Below, in pieces: positions 50,252 through 63,373 of a stretch of 64,000 nucleotides of DNA. A program made the position numbers and the translations under genes. Within the stretch, counting starts at the first letter, position 1; the number at the start of each line of letters is the position of its first letter. A model generated the notes under the pieces. That model searched no databases. It was given only the letters and a program-made list of their open reading frames with translations, and was not told the DNA's origin. Origin of the DNA: Chaunax sp. Z400 (Eukaryota; Chordata; Actinopteri; Lophiiformes; Chaunacidae); NCBI GenBank assembly GCA_037577475.1, contig CM075183.1, positions 14,962,971-15,026,970 on the forward strand, in the 5' to 3' direction.

Positions 50252-50472
50252 ATTGCTTGTGCCGTCTTTGCAGCCCTGCTCCACTTCTTCTTCCTGGCAG
50301 CGTTCACGTGGATGTTCCTGGAGGGCGTGCAGCTCTACATCATGCTGGTGGAGGTATTTGAGAGCGAGCACTCCCGCCGGCGTTACTTCTACCTGGTGGG
50401 CTACGGAGTTCCGGCGCTAATTGTGGCCGTTTCCGCAGCGGTGGACTATCGCAGTTACGGCACCGACCGAGT
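50252..50472 (+). CDS. adgrl3: adgrl3 exon: TM3, ICL2 and TM4
   Basis: This exon begins IACAVFAALLHFFFLAAFTW and runs through MFLEGVQLYIMLVEVFESEH. TM3 covers about the first 30 residues, with the Cys that pairs to ECL2. The second intracellular loop is ESEHSRRRY. TM4 is the stretch FYLVGYGVPALIVAVSAAVD. The exon ends after GTD R with GT of the Val codon; the true donor is GTGAGT at 50473, which keeps the next exon in frame as V-C-W. The acceptor is TTTTTCCCAG. This is one of the most conserved segments, nearly identical to mammalian ADGRL3. Confidence 0.97.
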
Positions 50473-51789
50473 GTGAGTACACTGTGAGGCTTTGCAATCT
50501 GCCTGAATGTTGCCAAGGAATTTGGTTTTACTTTCTGCAAATGCAATACTCAAAAGATCTTATGAAGGTACCTTGTAGAGACACATCTTAGAAAAGTGCA
50601 TTTCCTTTCAGAGCCTTTGTATTTCAGAAGATCTGTTTACCAGTCTTCAAAAGTGCTGCTCGACCTCTGAAAACAGTTGTAAAAGTTTCCTGTTTTTGTT
50701 GATGAGCTTTGTCAAACCAGAAAACCTGCTTCATTCTTCTTCCGGGCAGGAGCGAGGAGGAAGGTGGAATGAAATGAAAGTACACAATGATTTATTTTCA
50801 CCGGTGGGAAGAATTTTAGGAGAAAGTTGGTAGACTAGACTTTTGTTGCCATGCAATCGACCAATATTCTACCTGCCTCTGTTTTACATTACAAATAATT
50901 ATAAGTGGGTTTTTTTGTTTTGTTCCCATGCATATTTATGAGGTGCAACCACTGGCCCCACCCTAACCAACCCAGTCAATTTTGTTGTACACTGCAATAA
51001 AGAGTAGCTAAAATATAAGAAATAAGCACTGAATTTTGGGGGAAAATGGTTTTATACTTGTGAAATTATGTATCCTCCAAAACAAGATAATCAATCTCAT
51101 GTTTTCAGATCTTGGCAAGTACAGAATAATTTGCGGCGTATGTATTTAAGATGATGCAGATACCAAAGAGCTGTAGATATTCTGACAAGAAAATCATTCT
51201 TCCACAGTTTTGGAAAACATGGAGATTGATTTGGTGACATGAAGAGGGGAAACCAGAAGGCCTGGAGGTGTAAAAAACCCTCCAGTCTCTCTTTTTATTT
51301 TATTTTTTTATTTTTGGGGAGTTATCAGTCGTGCAGATGATGCTCCGATAGCTACTGCTTATCATCAACTTTTAATGATGCAGCACAGTTCCTCAAGCGC
51401 CATACATTTCCTCTTTGCTGATTTGACATTGTTTTGACAGTGAAAAATGCTAACATCAGGAGATAGCATTGCTGGATGAATGTCGGGCTATTGTGCATAA
51501 CGTCTTCAGCATTTTAGGATGCACAAATCACTGCGTGGAGGGAGAGTGACTCCAAACAGAGAGATGGAGAGTGACAGAGAGAGAGAGACTTTTTTTTTTA
51601 TATCCTGCAGGGGCTGCATGAGATACAATTTCCCAGTCATTTCCTCTAAAACACAAAGTGGTCTATAAAGTAGTGTAATGACAAGCAGAGGATCACCCTC
51701 CATTCTTCACTTCATCTCAGACTCATCTGAAAATAATGAAGACCAGCATCAGCAGTTTGCTTCTGTGATGTTTATCATACAATATGTGG

Positions 51790-51809
51790 CACACACACAC
51801 ACACACACA
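51790..51809. repeat. (CA)n microsatellite
   Basis: About 20 bp of CA. Confidence 0.95.
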
Positions 51810-53027
51810 GACAACAACTGGCAGACAGTGTATTTGTGGACTGGCGGAGCCACAGTTCTGGCTGATGGATGAGGTGATAGCTGCCACCGCCTGAGCCGTG
51901 GCATCATGTGAATAATTAAAGCCTGCCACCGGTGGAACAATTATACGCAGCCTTTGAAGGATGAGGGAAGAGACAAGGCGTGACACGTGGTGAATAGCGT
52001 AAGGCTGGGGATGGGGGTGGGGGGCTGCATAGTCCCGCCGCAAATTGATTTGGGATAGCAGAGCTATCATGGGTGCTCTCACTCACAGAAACATCCAACA
52101 GTTAGTTGTCAAAAGTGACCCGAGCCTGGTAGAAGACTGAAGAAATGTAATAATCATTTTCACCTAAAAGGCTGCAGCAGCCTGAAGGTAAGCCGGTGAA
52201 GTCACCTGAAATCAAATAGGACTCTCTGATCCCAGGAAGGTAAAGTTTCCATTCAATTAGCTTTGGCAATTTCTCCGATTCTACCCTTGAGCAAGGCATC
52301 TTGCCGTTTTCAAGTCCAGTGGGTGCGTTTTGCCCCGCAAAACCGGCATGTGATCCCGTGTAATTTTTCCACTTAAATGAAAGCAATACATCAAACCACT
52401 TGTAAACTCAGCAGGTAGAATTGCCTTTTTTGATTCAGTAATCTAGTTGTTGTTACCGTAGCCCAGTTTGCCCCTGTGAGTTCCATGGTGGCCATTGTTA
52501 GAGATCCTCTGTGGGGGGGTTTTTGTAAATGAAAATATGTATCTTTACATTCATTGTATCCTTTCCACACAAACATGTTGGATGTATTTTATTTATCATT
52601 TTATTTTTGTTATTTTTTTATTTGTTTGGAACATTGAAACCACTCTGTTTAATTCTATTTCTCCATTAGCTCGCAGTCAGGACACTCTCCAGGGAACTAC
52701 ATGGCAGAATTTGCGTGCTAGGCAGGGTTAGCCAAACTAGCACTATATTTAGCAGTATAATCTGCTAGCACATTTACTGCCAGTTGACCGCTATTGGCTG
52801 TGTTAGCTGAAGTTAATGTATTACCACACTGGTTTTGTTGTTTTTGACTATGTGGTTCTTCCCTATAAAATGATGCCAGCTGGAATTGATTATTATAATG
52901 GTTGGTGTCTTCTTACTTTCCAACCAGATGTTCTTAACAGAGTCAATGGAAATACTTTCCTTGGTTACAAACCTACAAATTAAACAAAATGATTTTTTTG
53001 TGAATGAAAGATTTTAATAGATGCCCG

Positions 53028-53135
53028 GAGCCCTTTGCTGCATGTCTCCCCCTTCACTCTCTCCCTCCCTATGTCCTGTCTATCTCCAGCTTTCCTATAC
53101 AATTAAAGACACAAAGCCCAAAACAAACTTTGAAA
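53028..53135 (+). repeat. dispersed repeat 3' end
   Basis: CCCTTTGCTGCATGTCTCCC, a CT-rich run, then CTATACAATTAAAGACACAA match a very common fish repeat ending (CTTTGCTGCATGTC...CTGTCC...AATAAAGGC). The class is not clear. Confidence 0.55.
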
Positions 53136-53883
53136 GAAAAGAAAAACTTTAATTGAGATTTTTGGTGTTGTTTTTTTTTTACTTACAAAACAAACAAGCT
53201 AAAAGATGGTTTTCTCAGTTGTGTCATGCACTTCATCACTGGTTGGCTTCTTACTGCAGCAGTACAAAAGCTAGCAAGGACACCAACATGTAGCATACTG
53301 ATGCATTTAGATGTCTTCATCTCTCCCTTTGTTAGATGTATCTCTCAGTGCATTGGTTTAAACCCACTGACAAGAATTTTCATCACTAGAGGAACACAAG
53401 ATAGGAGCAAAACGGAGCTGATCATCATAGCATTGCTCTGTGGTAACGCATACTTTAAAATGTGCTTCAAGACTTTCAGACTGGAAAAGACCACAAGTGA
53501 TTTTCGGTTCAAATATTTTCACACTGCTTCAGACACTCATAAGCTCACTCTCACGCCAGCAAAACGACTGTTTCAAAGACATTTTTGCAGATCAAGACAC
53601 TTTGGCTCTAAGAACACCCTGTGTCAGATCACTGCAGATTGGCGGAGCGAATGCCAGAGTACTGAGCCTGGCTTGGGTTTCGACTGGCACGCGTTAGGAA
53701 TGGTGTGCTTAAGGAGTAGGGTGCAAAGCAGCATACCAAGAGGCAAGATGAAAGTCGGTGTGCTCCAAAAGCCAAACACAACAACGACATAAGTAGAGAA
53801 GGGGAAGTTCGAGGAGGCAGAACAAAATGAAAGCCTGCAGCTGCCACCGCCCACCGTGTCTTTAAATCTTTCTATGATCTGCA

Positions 53884-53900
53884 GAAGAAGAAGAAGAAGG
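53884..53900. repeat. (AAG)n run
   Basis: Seventeen bases of GAA/AAG units. Confidence 0.9.
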
Positions 53901-55354
53901 CAACAACAAACAATAGAAGCGTCGGCATAATTTATATCAGTGGTGTTTGGAGCTGCGAGCTTTGATGAGCTCCCAGAGTTCTGTGCATCTTTTGTTTGCG
54001 CTTTTTCACTCCTTTATGCATCCATATGTTTTACTGTGTTGCCTTGATCCACTGATATCGGCAAGGAGGAGACATATCAAGTCCAAGGAACAACAAAGGA
54101 ACAGTCGGTTTTTGTCCCGCCATGTCGGCTACAGTATTATCCATTGTTTGTCACTGGTGATAAAAACCGAAGCATTTACAAACTTGTCCCTGGTATGCCT
54201 GGAGATGCCTCATTTTTGTTTCCCTCTAAAAGAATAGGACCGACACATCATCGATCATTGTTACTTGCATTTCTTTGCCATCACATTGTGTCTACATATA
54301 GTATCAGGATAGATTTACTGGAATCAAAACCTACATTTTAACCGGAAATCACATTTTTCCACATTTTTTTGAGACACACATTTTTGTACGTTAGCCTTTT
54401 CCCCCCCACACTTAGCGTTTAAAGCCCATGGCTGTGTCCCTCTTAAGTGGCCCATACTCTTTAGTTTGACTTGAAAGGCTCCTGACTTACAACACATTCT
54501 TTGCCGCCTCCATTTCCCTTCACTTTGAGTCTGAATGACAACATGGCTGTATGAACTGTAATTTTCCAGTGGCCAAAAATGGAGGCGTCTATCCGCTTGC
54601 ACCGGCGGAGATTAAAAGATTAATAATTCAACCGCAGGTCATGAATCAAGTTTTCTCTCTCTTCAGCCATTCCAAAGACGCATTGTCACCTTCCGCCGGC
54701 CCTGTTACTCCTGCTCTGTGTTAAGTTTTACTCAGCAGAGAAGATCAGACCATCTGTAGTGTTTTGATATGAAGTGTGAGGTCGGGAGTGCACTTTATTT
54801 AATAACTGACATAATTATAGCAGTTCTGCAGTGTCACCACAGCTAACAAGAGCATGTGAGAGACGTTGCTGAGTGCTTAATGATTGTGTGTGGCCGTGTC
54901 TGTCGGGGTCAGAGGTCGGTCCACTTCCTCTGGAGTGATACAGTGAGGGTTCAATGGAGAACCAGATGAATCATCCATAAATTGTGATTGTAACTTGCTA
55001 CTGTAACCGGTCTCTCTGAGCCTTTGTAGTTCTTTCTTTTTAACTTTTAGCCACATTCCATCTCCTTTCCTTCTTTAAATTTTGCGCCAGTTTTGGCTAT
55101 GAAAGTATGTCATTATTGCTGTCATTTTCACTACGGCCAAATTCTCTCTGATCGTCATAATTCTTCACCCCTTGAGGTGATCTATGTTTTGAAGTACCAA
55201 TTCCTCTCTCGCTCCAGCCTCCCATTTGATGAATATCCTCTGAGCACAAGTATAAAGCTATAACCCCAAATCCCCCCTCCTTCTCCCCAATATGAACCAC
55301 CCTCTCTCCGACTACATATTCCCCTTTCATCTCACTCTATCTCTTTCATTGCAG

Positions 55355-55421
55355 TTGCTGGCTTCGCCTGGACACCTACTTCATTTGGAGTTTCATAGGA
55401 CCAGCAACCTTGATAATTATG
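55355..55421 (+). CDS. adgrl3: adgrl3 exon: ECL2 and start of TM5
   Basis: This 67-nt exon completes the split Val codon and reads CWLRLDTYFIWSFIGPATLI plus IM. It holds the ECL2 cysteine expected to bond with the TM3 cysteine, and the first half of TM5 including the WSFIGP motif typical of latrophilins. Acceptor TTTCATTGCAG, donor GTAAGC. It ends in phase 0 after ATG. It is flanked by a 4.9-kb and a 2.1-kb intron. Confidence 0.96.
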
Positions 55422-57538
55422 GTAAGCGTGACCCCCACCACTCTCCCCCACCCGCACCACTTTGCTCATTAACCCTACTTAGCCTGCGGGTCGTCGCTTA
55501 AATGGTCCAAAGAGATCACTTTTTCCAGCTCCTGTCCTCCCTCTTTTCTCTGCCCTGTTGAGCATATATTCCACCTCTGGGCACGGAGCCGTCCAGAAAA
55601 AACGAATGAGGGGTGTAGAGGATATATTGCAATTGCTGCAGTCAGGCAGTGAGACAATTTTGGGGGATGGAAGACGAGGTTGTGAGAGGCGGAGAGGAAG
55701 AGAGTGAACTCTGCTCAGTATGCACTGTTGGAGTAATCCGCACCGCAGATATGATTGATTTTGCTCCCGTTCCAACTCCACTACCTTTTTCCATCCCCCC
55801 CCTTTGCATGGAGAACACACACAGTTTCTGTGTCTTTCCCAACTAGGACAGCCCTAATTTTCTTTTTTTTTTAAACTAAAAAAACATCTCATTTATTGAT
55901 CCAACTGTTTTAAATCTGGTGTCAGGCTGGTGTTAAGTATTTAAGTGAACGGCGGGCTATAAATATTGCTTCGGAACAAGAGATGTGCTCCTCGTTGTCG
56001 AAGACACCAATCAGCCATCATTATAAATATTGTGCCATCAGCGAGTCAAGTTTGCTGTTTAGTCGTTAAATATCCATAACAGCTTTAAAACTGTAAATAT
56101 TCTTGTCCCATAGGGCACAAAACGTGGAATAGCAACAAATCCCACTGCCAAGCCGAATACTAAATCCTAAACATGAGTAATGCACTTTCACGCTCCAGTT
56201 TGGTTTAATCATTCACAATACATCTCTGTGCGTCTCATGACTCACTCCTTTCTTTCTTAGATTTACAAACAAGAATGTCTATGTTGGAAAGAAGGCTTAA
56301 GCTTCCATCCAGTTCTGCCTCTGGGAAATCGGTGAGGGTTTAGACAAAGATGCATTGTAAGCAGTTAAAAGACCTTTTTTATAGTCACCCCATAATAGGT
56401 GAGTGTGACCTGTAAACAGCGGTAAAGCAAGTGAAAGCTAGATAATTGCTGTTTTTGGAAGTCATTCTGAAAAGACCCCCATGCCGTTATTAGATTTGAC
56501 TCATTTTTGTGATTGCCGACTCGCAGAGAAAAGGAAAATAATGAGGTACAAAAGAATGGGTCTGTTGGATATGATTTTTCTTTTAAATCCAGCAGACAAA
56601 AATAAGACATTTTTTTTGTGATGAACGACAATGTTTTTGGCAAAACGTAAAAGTGGATCTCACTGAGATGTGATTATTTTGCACAGTCTGTATTTTGAAT
56701 CAGACATCTGACATGCAGAGGAAACTCCAGGAAAACTTGCAGAGAGCAGGTGAATTACAAACTGTCCCATTTTATGGCAAACAGAATTTAAATTATATCT
56801 CACCCATTAACCCTCCTGTTGTGTTCACTTCCTGTTAACTAGTTTGGTTTTCCTGATCAAAAATTATCTATCCATTCTAGCTGATTATAAATCCATAATA
56901 ATACAAAAGTTATCACCTAATGTTGTGTTTCATCTTACTTCTTGTGAACATTATATGTTTTGAACTTCCATTTGCTATTTATGGCCTGTTGGCCTCATTG
57001 ACCTCAGCTCATATGCACTTGGCATCCTGCAGCATATTTGACCGGAACTCAACAGAAGGGTTAAATTCTGTCAAAGCTTGTGATATAGCAGCAAGCATGA
57101 TTTTCTAAATGCTGAAAGTCCTTCAAGCATTTGACCGAAAAATTTTAACCAATGCCAGATATTTTATTTCCCACATCTAGAAACTGTGGAGGAAAACAAC
57201 AGTTTTCAGCAGCAACGGCGGTTGCCTCTAAGTGTGAATATGATGAGACAATTGTGAATAAGTCAGAGGGAACGACTCCCTTGTAAAAATATGCAGCTGC
57301 CTTGTCTCACCGTTCCCTACTTGGACTGCTGTACCGCCGTACTGTAGAGGTTTCATGGGATTTTGTGCTCTGTTTGGCATAGTGGGAAACCGAGTCTGGC
57401 TGCAGCGTTCGAGCTTTGTGCTACAAAGTGTTCTGATTTAAAATGAATGGGACTGAAACAGGAAACATACAAGCTTAACATACCCCCCCTCCCTCCTCTC
57501 TCTCTCTCTCTTTAACACTGCCTCTGTCTATCTCTCAG
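55422..57538. other. intron, 2.1 kb
   Basis: It carries a 250-bp piggyBac-type MITE at 56.81-57.06 kb. A long CT-rich tract leads into the next acceptor. Confidence 0.9.
56807..57064. mobile_element. piggyBac-type MITE with TTAA duplication
   Basis: TTAA at 56807-56810 and 57061-57064 flank a 250-bp element. Its left end is CCCTCCTGTTGTGTTC and its right end GAACTCAACAGAAGGG, imperfect inverted repeats of about 16 bp. There is no transposase frame inside. TTAA target duplications and CCC termini are the hallmark of the piggyBac superfamily. Confidence 0.85.
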
Positions 57539-57630
57539 CTCAATGTGATCTTCCTGGGCATCGCTCTCTACAAGATGTTTCATCACACGGCCATCTTGAA
57601 ACCAGACTCCGGTTGCCTGGACAACATCAA
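57539..57630 (+). CDS. adgrl3: adgrl3 exon: end of TM5 and third intracellular loop
   Basis: This 92-nt exon reads LNVIFLGIALYKMFHHTAIL, then KPDSGCLDNI, and ends with the first two bases (AA) of a split codon. It encodes the cytoplasmic half of TM5 and ICL3, a G-protein contact region. The acceptor CTATCTCTCAG follows a long CT tract and the donor GTAAGA is strong. KPDSGCLDNIK is typical of ADGRL3, where ADGRL1 and ADGRL2 have KPDSSRL. If joined to the TM6 exon (expected to start G TCN TGG) the codon becomes Lys. If joined to the 42-nt exon at 63374 it becomes Asn. The TM6 exon is not in the window. Confidence 0.96.
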
Positions 57631-58555
57631 GTAAGAGCACTCGCATCACCCAGATGTCCATAGAATTCCTCCAGAAATAGCACTCCTTGTGACATTTTCT
57701 TACAATATGGGCGACGGGCTCATTTGCGCCAAACGATCAACAGCTGATCGGATCTAGTTTGTCTCAGTTTGACTTTTCTTCCTGTTTCCCTTCTTTTCTA
57801 ATGAACCCCTGGCTTCAGAGCGATGTTTTTGGATGGCGCTCTGTATTCATGCTGGCTTTCCCCAGCAATTCACTGACCGTGCTTCCCCCCTTTTGATATT
57901 TTGAAACCTCATTAAAAGCACTTAAAGTTGTGAACACTTTACCCAAGGGTACTGGAGACAGAGTCAGCTAAGGTAAGCACCTCGCATTATGCTAAAAGAT
58001 TGTGTCAGGCAGGGTTAAAATCAAACAGGTATTCAGTTGTGTCTCCATCATCATCAAGAGAGCACTGTTGTCTGCTCGGGAAAAGGCCAGGATGTAACCT
58101 GACAGACCTGACCTGGTGTTATCTGGATGTCATTACGCCACGGATGAATATTCATGTGTCTGTGCTTTATGTGGATTTAAGCTTCAGGGACAATATGCTA
58201 TGAAATTACACTCATTTTTCTTTGGTGTGTGCAGGTTTAGAAGCCTAAACTAAATCTAAAATATTGTCATCATTTTCATATGATATAAAAGTCAATTAGC
58301 AAGCATCTGAAACTTGCTTTAGTTGTTTAATTTGCCACAAAGTGACATTAATGTTGTAATAAGGGCAAATTTCAAATAATCAGTATGCACTCATAATATT
58401 ACCAAAAATAAATGGATTCCTAATGTTCGCTGTGATGGATTAGATATTTATAAATAGCAAAGTCTCAAACATTAATTGATTATTTTTGGCAACTTGGAGG
58501 CAGCTGAACAAACAGCAAACACGCAACGCCTCCACGTCAGATAAGCTTCAAAATC

Positions 58556-59014
58556 TAAGTCAAGTCAAGTCAATTTATTTGTATAGAACATTTAAAATAC
58601 AAGAGCGCTCGGAGAGCGCAAACCTCCGCCAAGGCCCAACAATCCTCGGCATAATTGTTATTCCAGCAGTACCAGTCCCATCTCTGTTTCTGGTAAAACT
58701 GTCCTATCTCACAATGAGAATTCGGATCATCGTCAAAATTTAATCACCTCTAAGATATGCTCGGGTCCATCTTTGGTGAAAATTTCATGGAAATCCGTCC
58801 ATTAGTTTTTGCGTAATCCTGCTAACAAACAGACAAACAAACCAAAACAATCACATAACCTCTTTGGCAGAGGTAACAACACAGTTTTGCCCAAAGTGCT
58901 GAACAAAATATGTCAAATACCAAATTCATGCCAATATAAACAGTTAAGGCATGAAAGCAAATAATAACCATAAGAACAAGTACAAAAACTGAGCCAAAAA
59001 AAGAGAGTCAAATA

Positions 59015-59051
<37 letters not shown>

Positions 59052-59100
59052 CACCAATCACAATACCTCCTCCAACTCTCTATGGCGGAGGTAATAACAG
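58556..59100. mobile_element. nested repeats: host element interrupted by a second element
   Basis: The outer element starts GTCAAGTCAAGTCAATTTAT and breaks after AACATTTAAAATACAA. It resumes at 58878 with AACACAGTTTTGCCCAAAGT, a sequence that normally follows directly. Between them lies an insert that begins near GAGCGCTCGGAGAGCGCAAA, includes AAATCCGTCCATTAGTTTTT and ends CCTCTTTGGCAGAGGTAA. The insert ends are partly complementary (ACCTCCGCCAAGG versus CCTCTTTGGCAGAGGT). Confidence 0.6.
59017..59047. repeat. (CA)n microsatellite
   Basis: Thirty-one bases of AC. Confidence 0.96.
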
Positions 59101-61439
59101 CTTCTGGCAGTTCAGCTGTACATAAGCTTTCCGGTCTCTAAATAGAGGCAGTCGTCTGCCTACAGCATGGTGGGTAATCGGCCATTTTATCAAACTTTAT
59201 AGCCCCTTCATACCAGTGCAAAGTGTCTAAACTTTTCCAAGTTAAAAGTGAATTGGCTGCAAAGTTATCACACACCCTCTGTTGATGTAACCTATCACAT
59301 CCACTGATCTGTCAACATGAGCCTAATCCTGTGCCAAAAGGAATAATCAGAATTATACGGCATGTATTGAGGACTCTGTATATCTATTATAAAAGTTGCT
59401 AGAGTGGAATGTTGTTGGCTTGAATTTACACTGGAGAGTTTTTTTCCACGGTTTCATTAATAGACGTGTCGAATCGGTCTGGCAATGCAGTCCATTATTA
59501 ATTATTTGGCCCATAATATGCCAACTGACAAAAGCACCCAACAATGATTATCCTCTCATGTGGAAATATTTTCCTGGTAACAAGAAATAATGACTTTGTA
59601 GGGTAGCCAAAATATTAATAGGCTATGATAATAAGATAAGGACCAGAGGCATTACTTTATTTCATCAAATCACCATAATATATGCAAATAAAGAGAAGCT
59701 CTGAGGTTATAATGACCTGGTTTTTAAAACATAATCGTTTTATGTTGTGGTGTCGGTATCAAAAGTCCGTTTCCACTACTATGACATCTGTAGCAGAGTA
59801 GAGGAAATATCAATTGGACCATGTGTGGATTTTGTTGAAATGGAAGCTAAGCTTTTTGTGTTTGACAAATTGTATAACATTCAGTAATTGTGAAACAACA
59901 CAAGATTATATTTATAAGAGAAATTAAACAAAAGACTCTCTCTATTTTCTTTTTCTTTCAAATCTTGTTACAAACATTTACAATTAAGAAAAGCACATTT
60001 TTTTCATTGTCCGGTTTTCATCTCGGAACAGGAAGTCTAAGGTGCAAAGCTGATCTGAAAACACAGCCTTTTTCAGACATTCAGTATTTACTGTCTTTTA
60101 GCTCTGTTTTGGTCTCCACCAGGTCTTAAGCTGCTAAATGCTCAAACTACGTTCACAGGCTAGTTGGTAACTTTGTCTGTCTGATGTTTAGTGCAGACCA
60201 GGTCGTCTGCCTCAACTGTTTTCAACGACAAAGCTCCCTGTGCACCTTTTCACAAGGTTGGTAACAGAGAACCTCACAGTAAACCTTTATTTAAAGTAGT
60301 CTTGTTGTTGTTGATATTAAAAAAAATTATTTGTGCAGCAAATATGAAAAGTATTTGCCTAAGTTAACCTTCAAAACGTTCCAGACGTCTGGCTAAATTT
60401 GAAAGAAAAGGGAGTGTTTTATCGGTCTTTTAACCCTGAACAATCTCTCAGAATATTCAGTCATTGTCTCAGACCTAAGCTTCAGCTACCTGATGTCTGG
60501 GCGGACTCATTCTAAAGATGGTGTAAAGTTGTTTCGCTGCCCATTTTTCTTTGATGGATAAGGGTTTCACCTCTTCTTTTGCTGTCAGCCCCATTTTTTT
60601 TTTTAAGCCACTCTGGACACGCTACTCTACTTTATGGCTGACATTGTGGCTGTTTTTTGTGGCATCACTGTCTGCCCCGCTTCCTTCAGCATAATGATGT
60701 GCACGTAACAAAAAATGTTCTGCGACCATGACATAGCCTTTTGCCCTTTAGCTGTGCAATGGCAAACTGAACTGTGCCGATGTGCTTTTCCATCACAAAC
60801 TCACTGCAGGATGCTCCATGGTTTTTAAGTGCCACTCCTGAGCAGGGCCAAAGTGTGACCTGTACCTAAATGACAGTCACCACAAGGTGACAGGAGGTCG
60901 AAGGAGGGAGATAAGGATTTTAGCTTTCACTAGATTGTTCACTTCTGAGTACCGAAAGTGCAAACATATCCGACTTATTATGTAGAAGAGATTTATTTAT
61001 TCGTAAAGTAATGCACAAAATACACCTTTTCATAAGTACGGATCAGACTTTTGACTGAATATTTACAGTCCACCTATTAAGTGTCAGGTTGTAATTGCTG
61101 TGTAGCTAACAGAGCTAACTGACTTAATTAAAGTTAATGTAATCAGCGCAACAAACTAGACATGAGAAGATGGCCTATCAAAGGTCTGCTCCAACAACTT
61201 GGTCTCGTCACTCACAGACGTTGGTGTCAGCTGGCTGGAGTTCTCTCAATAGATTGGTCGTCTCGACAAGAGGCTTTTATTTCCCTGTTGACTGATGACT
61301 TGTTTAAATATCACAACATAAATGTATAACATAAACAGCAACCTTTTCATTTAGCAGTTTTTCCTTACTCAAAGTAAGGGTCTAATGATGGAGAGTGTTG
61401 CAGGCTACATCGCAAAGATGGTAAAGAACACTGAGGCAT

Positions 61440-61490
61440 TGCGATTTGTGATTTAGGGCTATATAAATGAAATTGATTCGACTTGACAAA
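61440..61490. repeat. repeat 3' tail fragment
   Basis: GATTTAGGGCTATATAAATG followed by AAATTGATTCGACTTGAC is the usual 3' end of a fish retroelement; GATTCGACTTGAC mirrors the GTCAAGTCAA start at 58556. Confidence 0.5.
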
Positions 61491-63373
61491 CCATCCGTCA
61501 ACAGGGAAGTAGCCAGTGCACGGCGGGATCAATGAGTTTCACAGGCCGTCTGGCTAGCTAGCGACCCCCACAGGAGCTATCTTGTTGCACCAGTTTGTGG
61601 AGCCTCACTTCCCAAAAAAAACATCTGAGCCTCTAGTTGACTTAAGATTAGTTGACTTATTCTAAAATGAAGGACTACCATTAAACCCTCAGTTTTCTAC
61701 AACTGGTTGTTGACTTCCTGTTTGTCTATGCTGAAATGAGGTCTGATACTTTTCTGCAATATTAATAATATAGTAATCCATACTTTGACACCTCCTATAG
61801 TGGCTATATATGTATAGGGAGCCTTTCGCTGTCACTTCTTTTCTCCTACTTAAAAAAAAAAAATCATATTCTCTGAAATAACAGGGTATGTGTTCGGTCC
61901 TATTTCATTCTGGCATATAACAAAGAAAATGTCAGTAGCATGCACTTTGCAGCAATGGAAAAAAAGTGAAATTGGGTTATGTTTAGAGAATAGTGTAGCA
62001 GCTCCAGAGAGTGTTGACAATACCATCTAGGTTAGCCAGCGAGGCTCGACTTGGAAATGATCTGAATGTAGGTTTGGGGTTTTTGGATCACTTTGAAACA
62101 TCGAAACAAGCCACTGATTCCCTCGACATATCCATCCCATGAAAACCAGGGACTCTGCTCACTGTGTGGATTCTGATCAGCAGCAGATGTTGTATTAGAA
62201 AGCAGCATAATCTCAGAGACATATCCTGTATGCACAAGCTAATGCAAAAATGGCGGTTCAAACAGTGGCTGAAATACAGGCAAACTATCTGCAGCCATTT
62301 GAATGGCTCTTTAAATTATGTGCTGAGGTTTTTGTGGAAATATAGTACAACTCGAGACTGGACCAGAACAGCAGGTCCATTCAGCAAAGTACTGATCCAA
62401 AATACTGCATGCAGTACACATCTTAAACACTTATTCTGGCATGAAAATACAACACATTTTGTGCTAGATTTAGTTATCTTACTGGTTTTATTCGCTACAC
62501 AATTGGTCAACACATTCCAATTTCACTTATATACTGTACGTTACCCATCTTCTGCACCACAAGATACATTTTGCGGTTTATTCTGCAGCAAAATATCGAC
62601 TGCTGGAGTTCCCAGTGTCATATGATTTATTACACCGGCCTCTTATAATCTACCAAACAACTGACCGCCCGACCCCGAGTCTCACTGACTTTGAAACAGT
62701 CTGCAATATTTCAGTTGACCATTGTAAAATGATATGAAGCTTGCTCCTTTTGTCAGGCCTCATTCATCTGACGCAGTTTTTAAGTCTAGACCCATTACTC
62801 AACACATGAGTCCTCAAACGCATTCAGAATACTGCCTGTAGCAGCGGTTGGCTAAACAATACCGCCTATCCAAGTATATCCTGTCCTGCCAAGTGGATTG
62901 AAGTACCATCAATTTTGTCTCCATGTTTCTCTCGATTCTAAGCCTTGTAATGTGTTTTCCAGTTTGGCAGCCAATGTAGCCCTCATTATTATAAGTGAGG
63001 CCTCTGAACATCATCAGAGGTGTTTTTCAGATATTATTTCCTTACTTTTCTCAAGAGCTTTTCTTTGAATTTATCAAGGTGAACTGTTGATCATATGATG
63101 CCACGGGTTAATTAAGCTAACTGAGCTTAGCATAATGAGGTGTGTCTTTTGTCTCATCTTTCTGCTATTTGATGTCACATTTTCATTTCAGATTTCATCA
63201 TCCTGCCTTGTTTTAATTTGAATGTTTCATCTCTCTTTCACTGTATTTCTCTCTCTGCTTTCTGTTCTTCTTTTTTTTTGGGGGATTAGCACTCACATCC
63301 TGCCTTTTTATCTTGTGTTTATCTTTAACATCTCTCTGTTTTTCATCTCCCGTTTATTTCCTCCTTGTTTTAG

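Larger units (their letters stand above)
50473..55354. other. intron, 4.9 kb
   Basis: It contains a CA microsatellite at 51.79 kb, a repeat 3' end at 53.03-53.13 kb, an unexplained long open frame at 53.2-53.8 kb and an AAG run at 53.88 kb. Confidence 0.88.
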
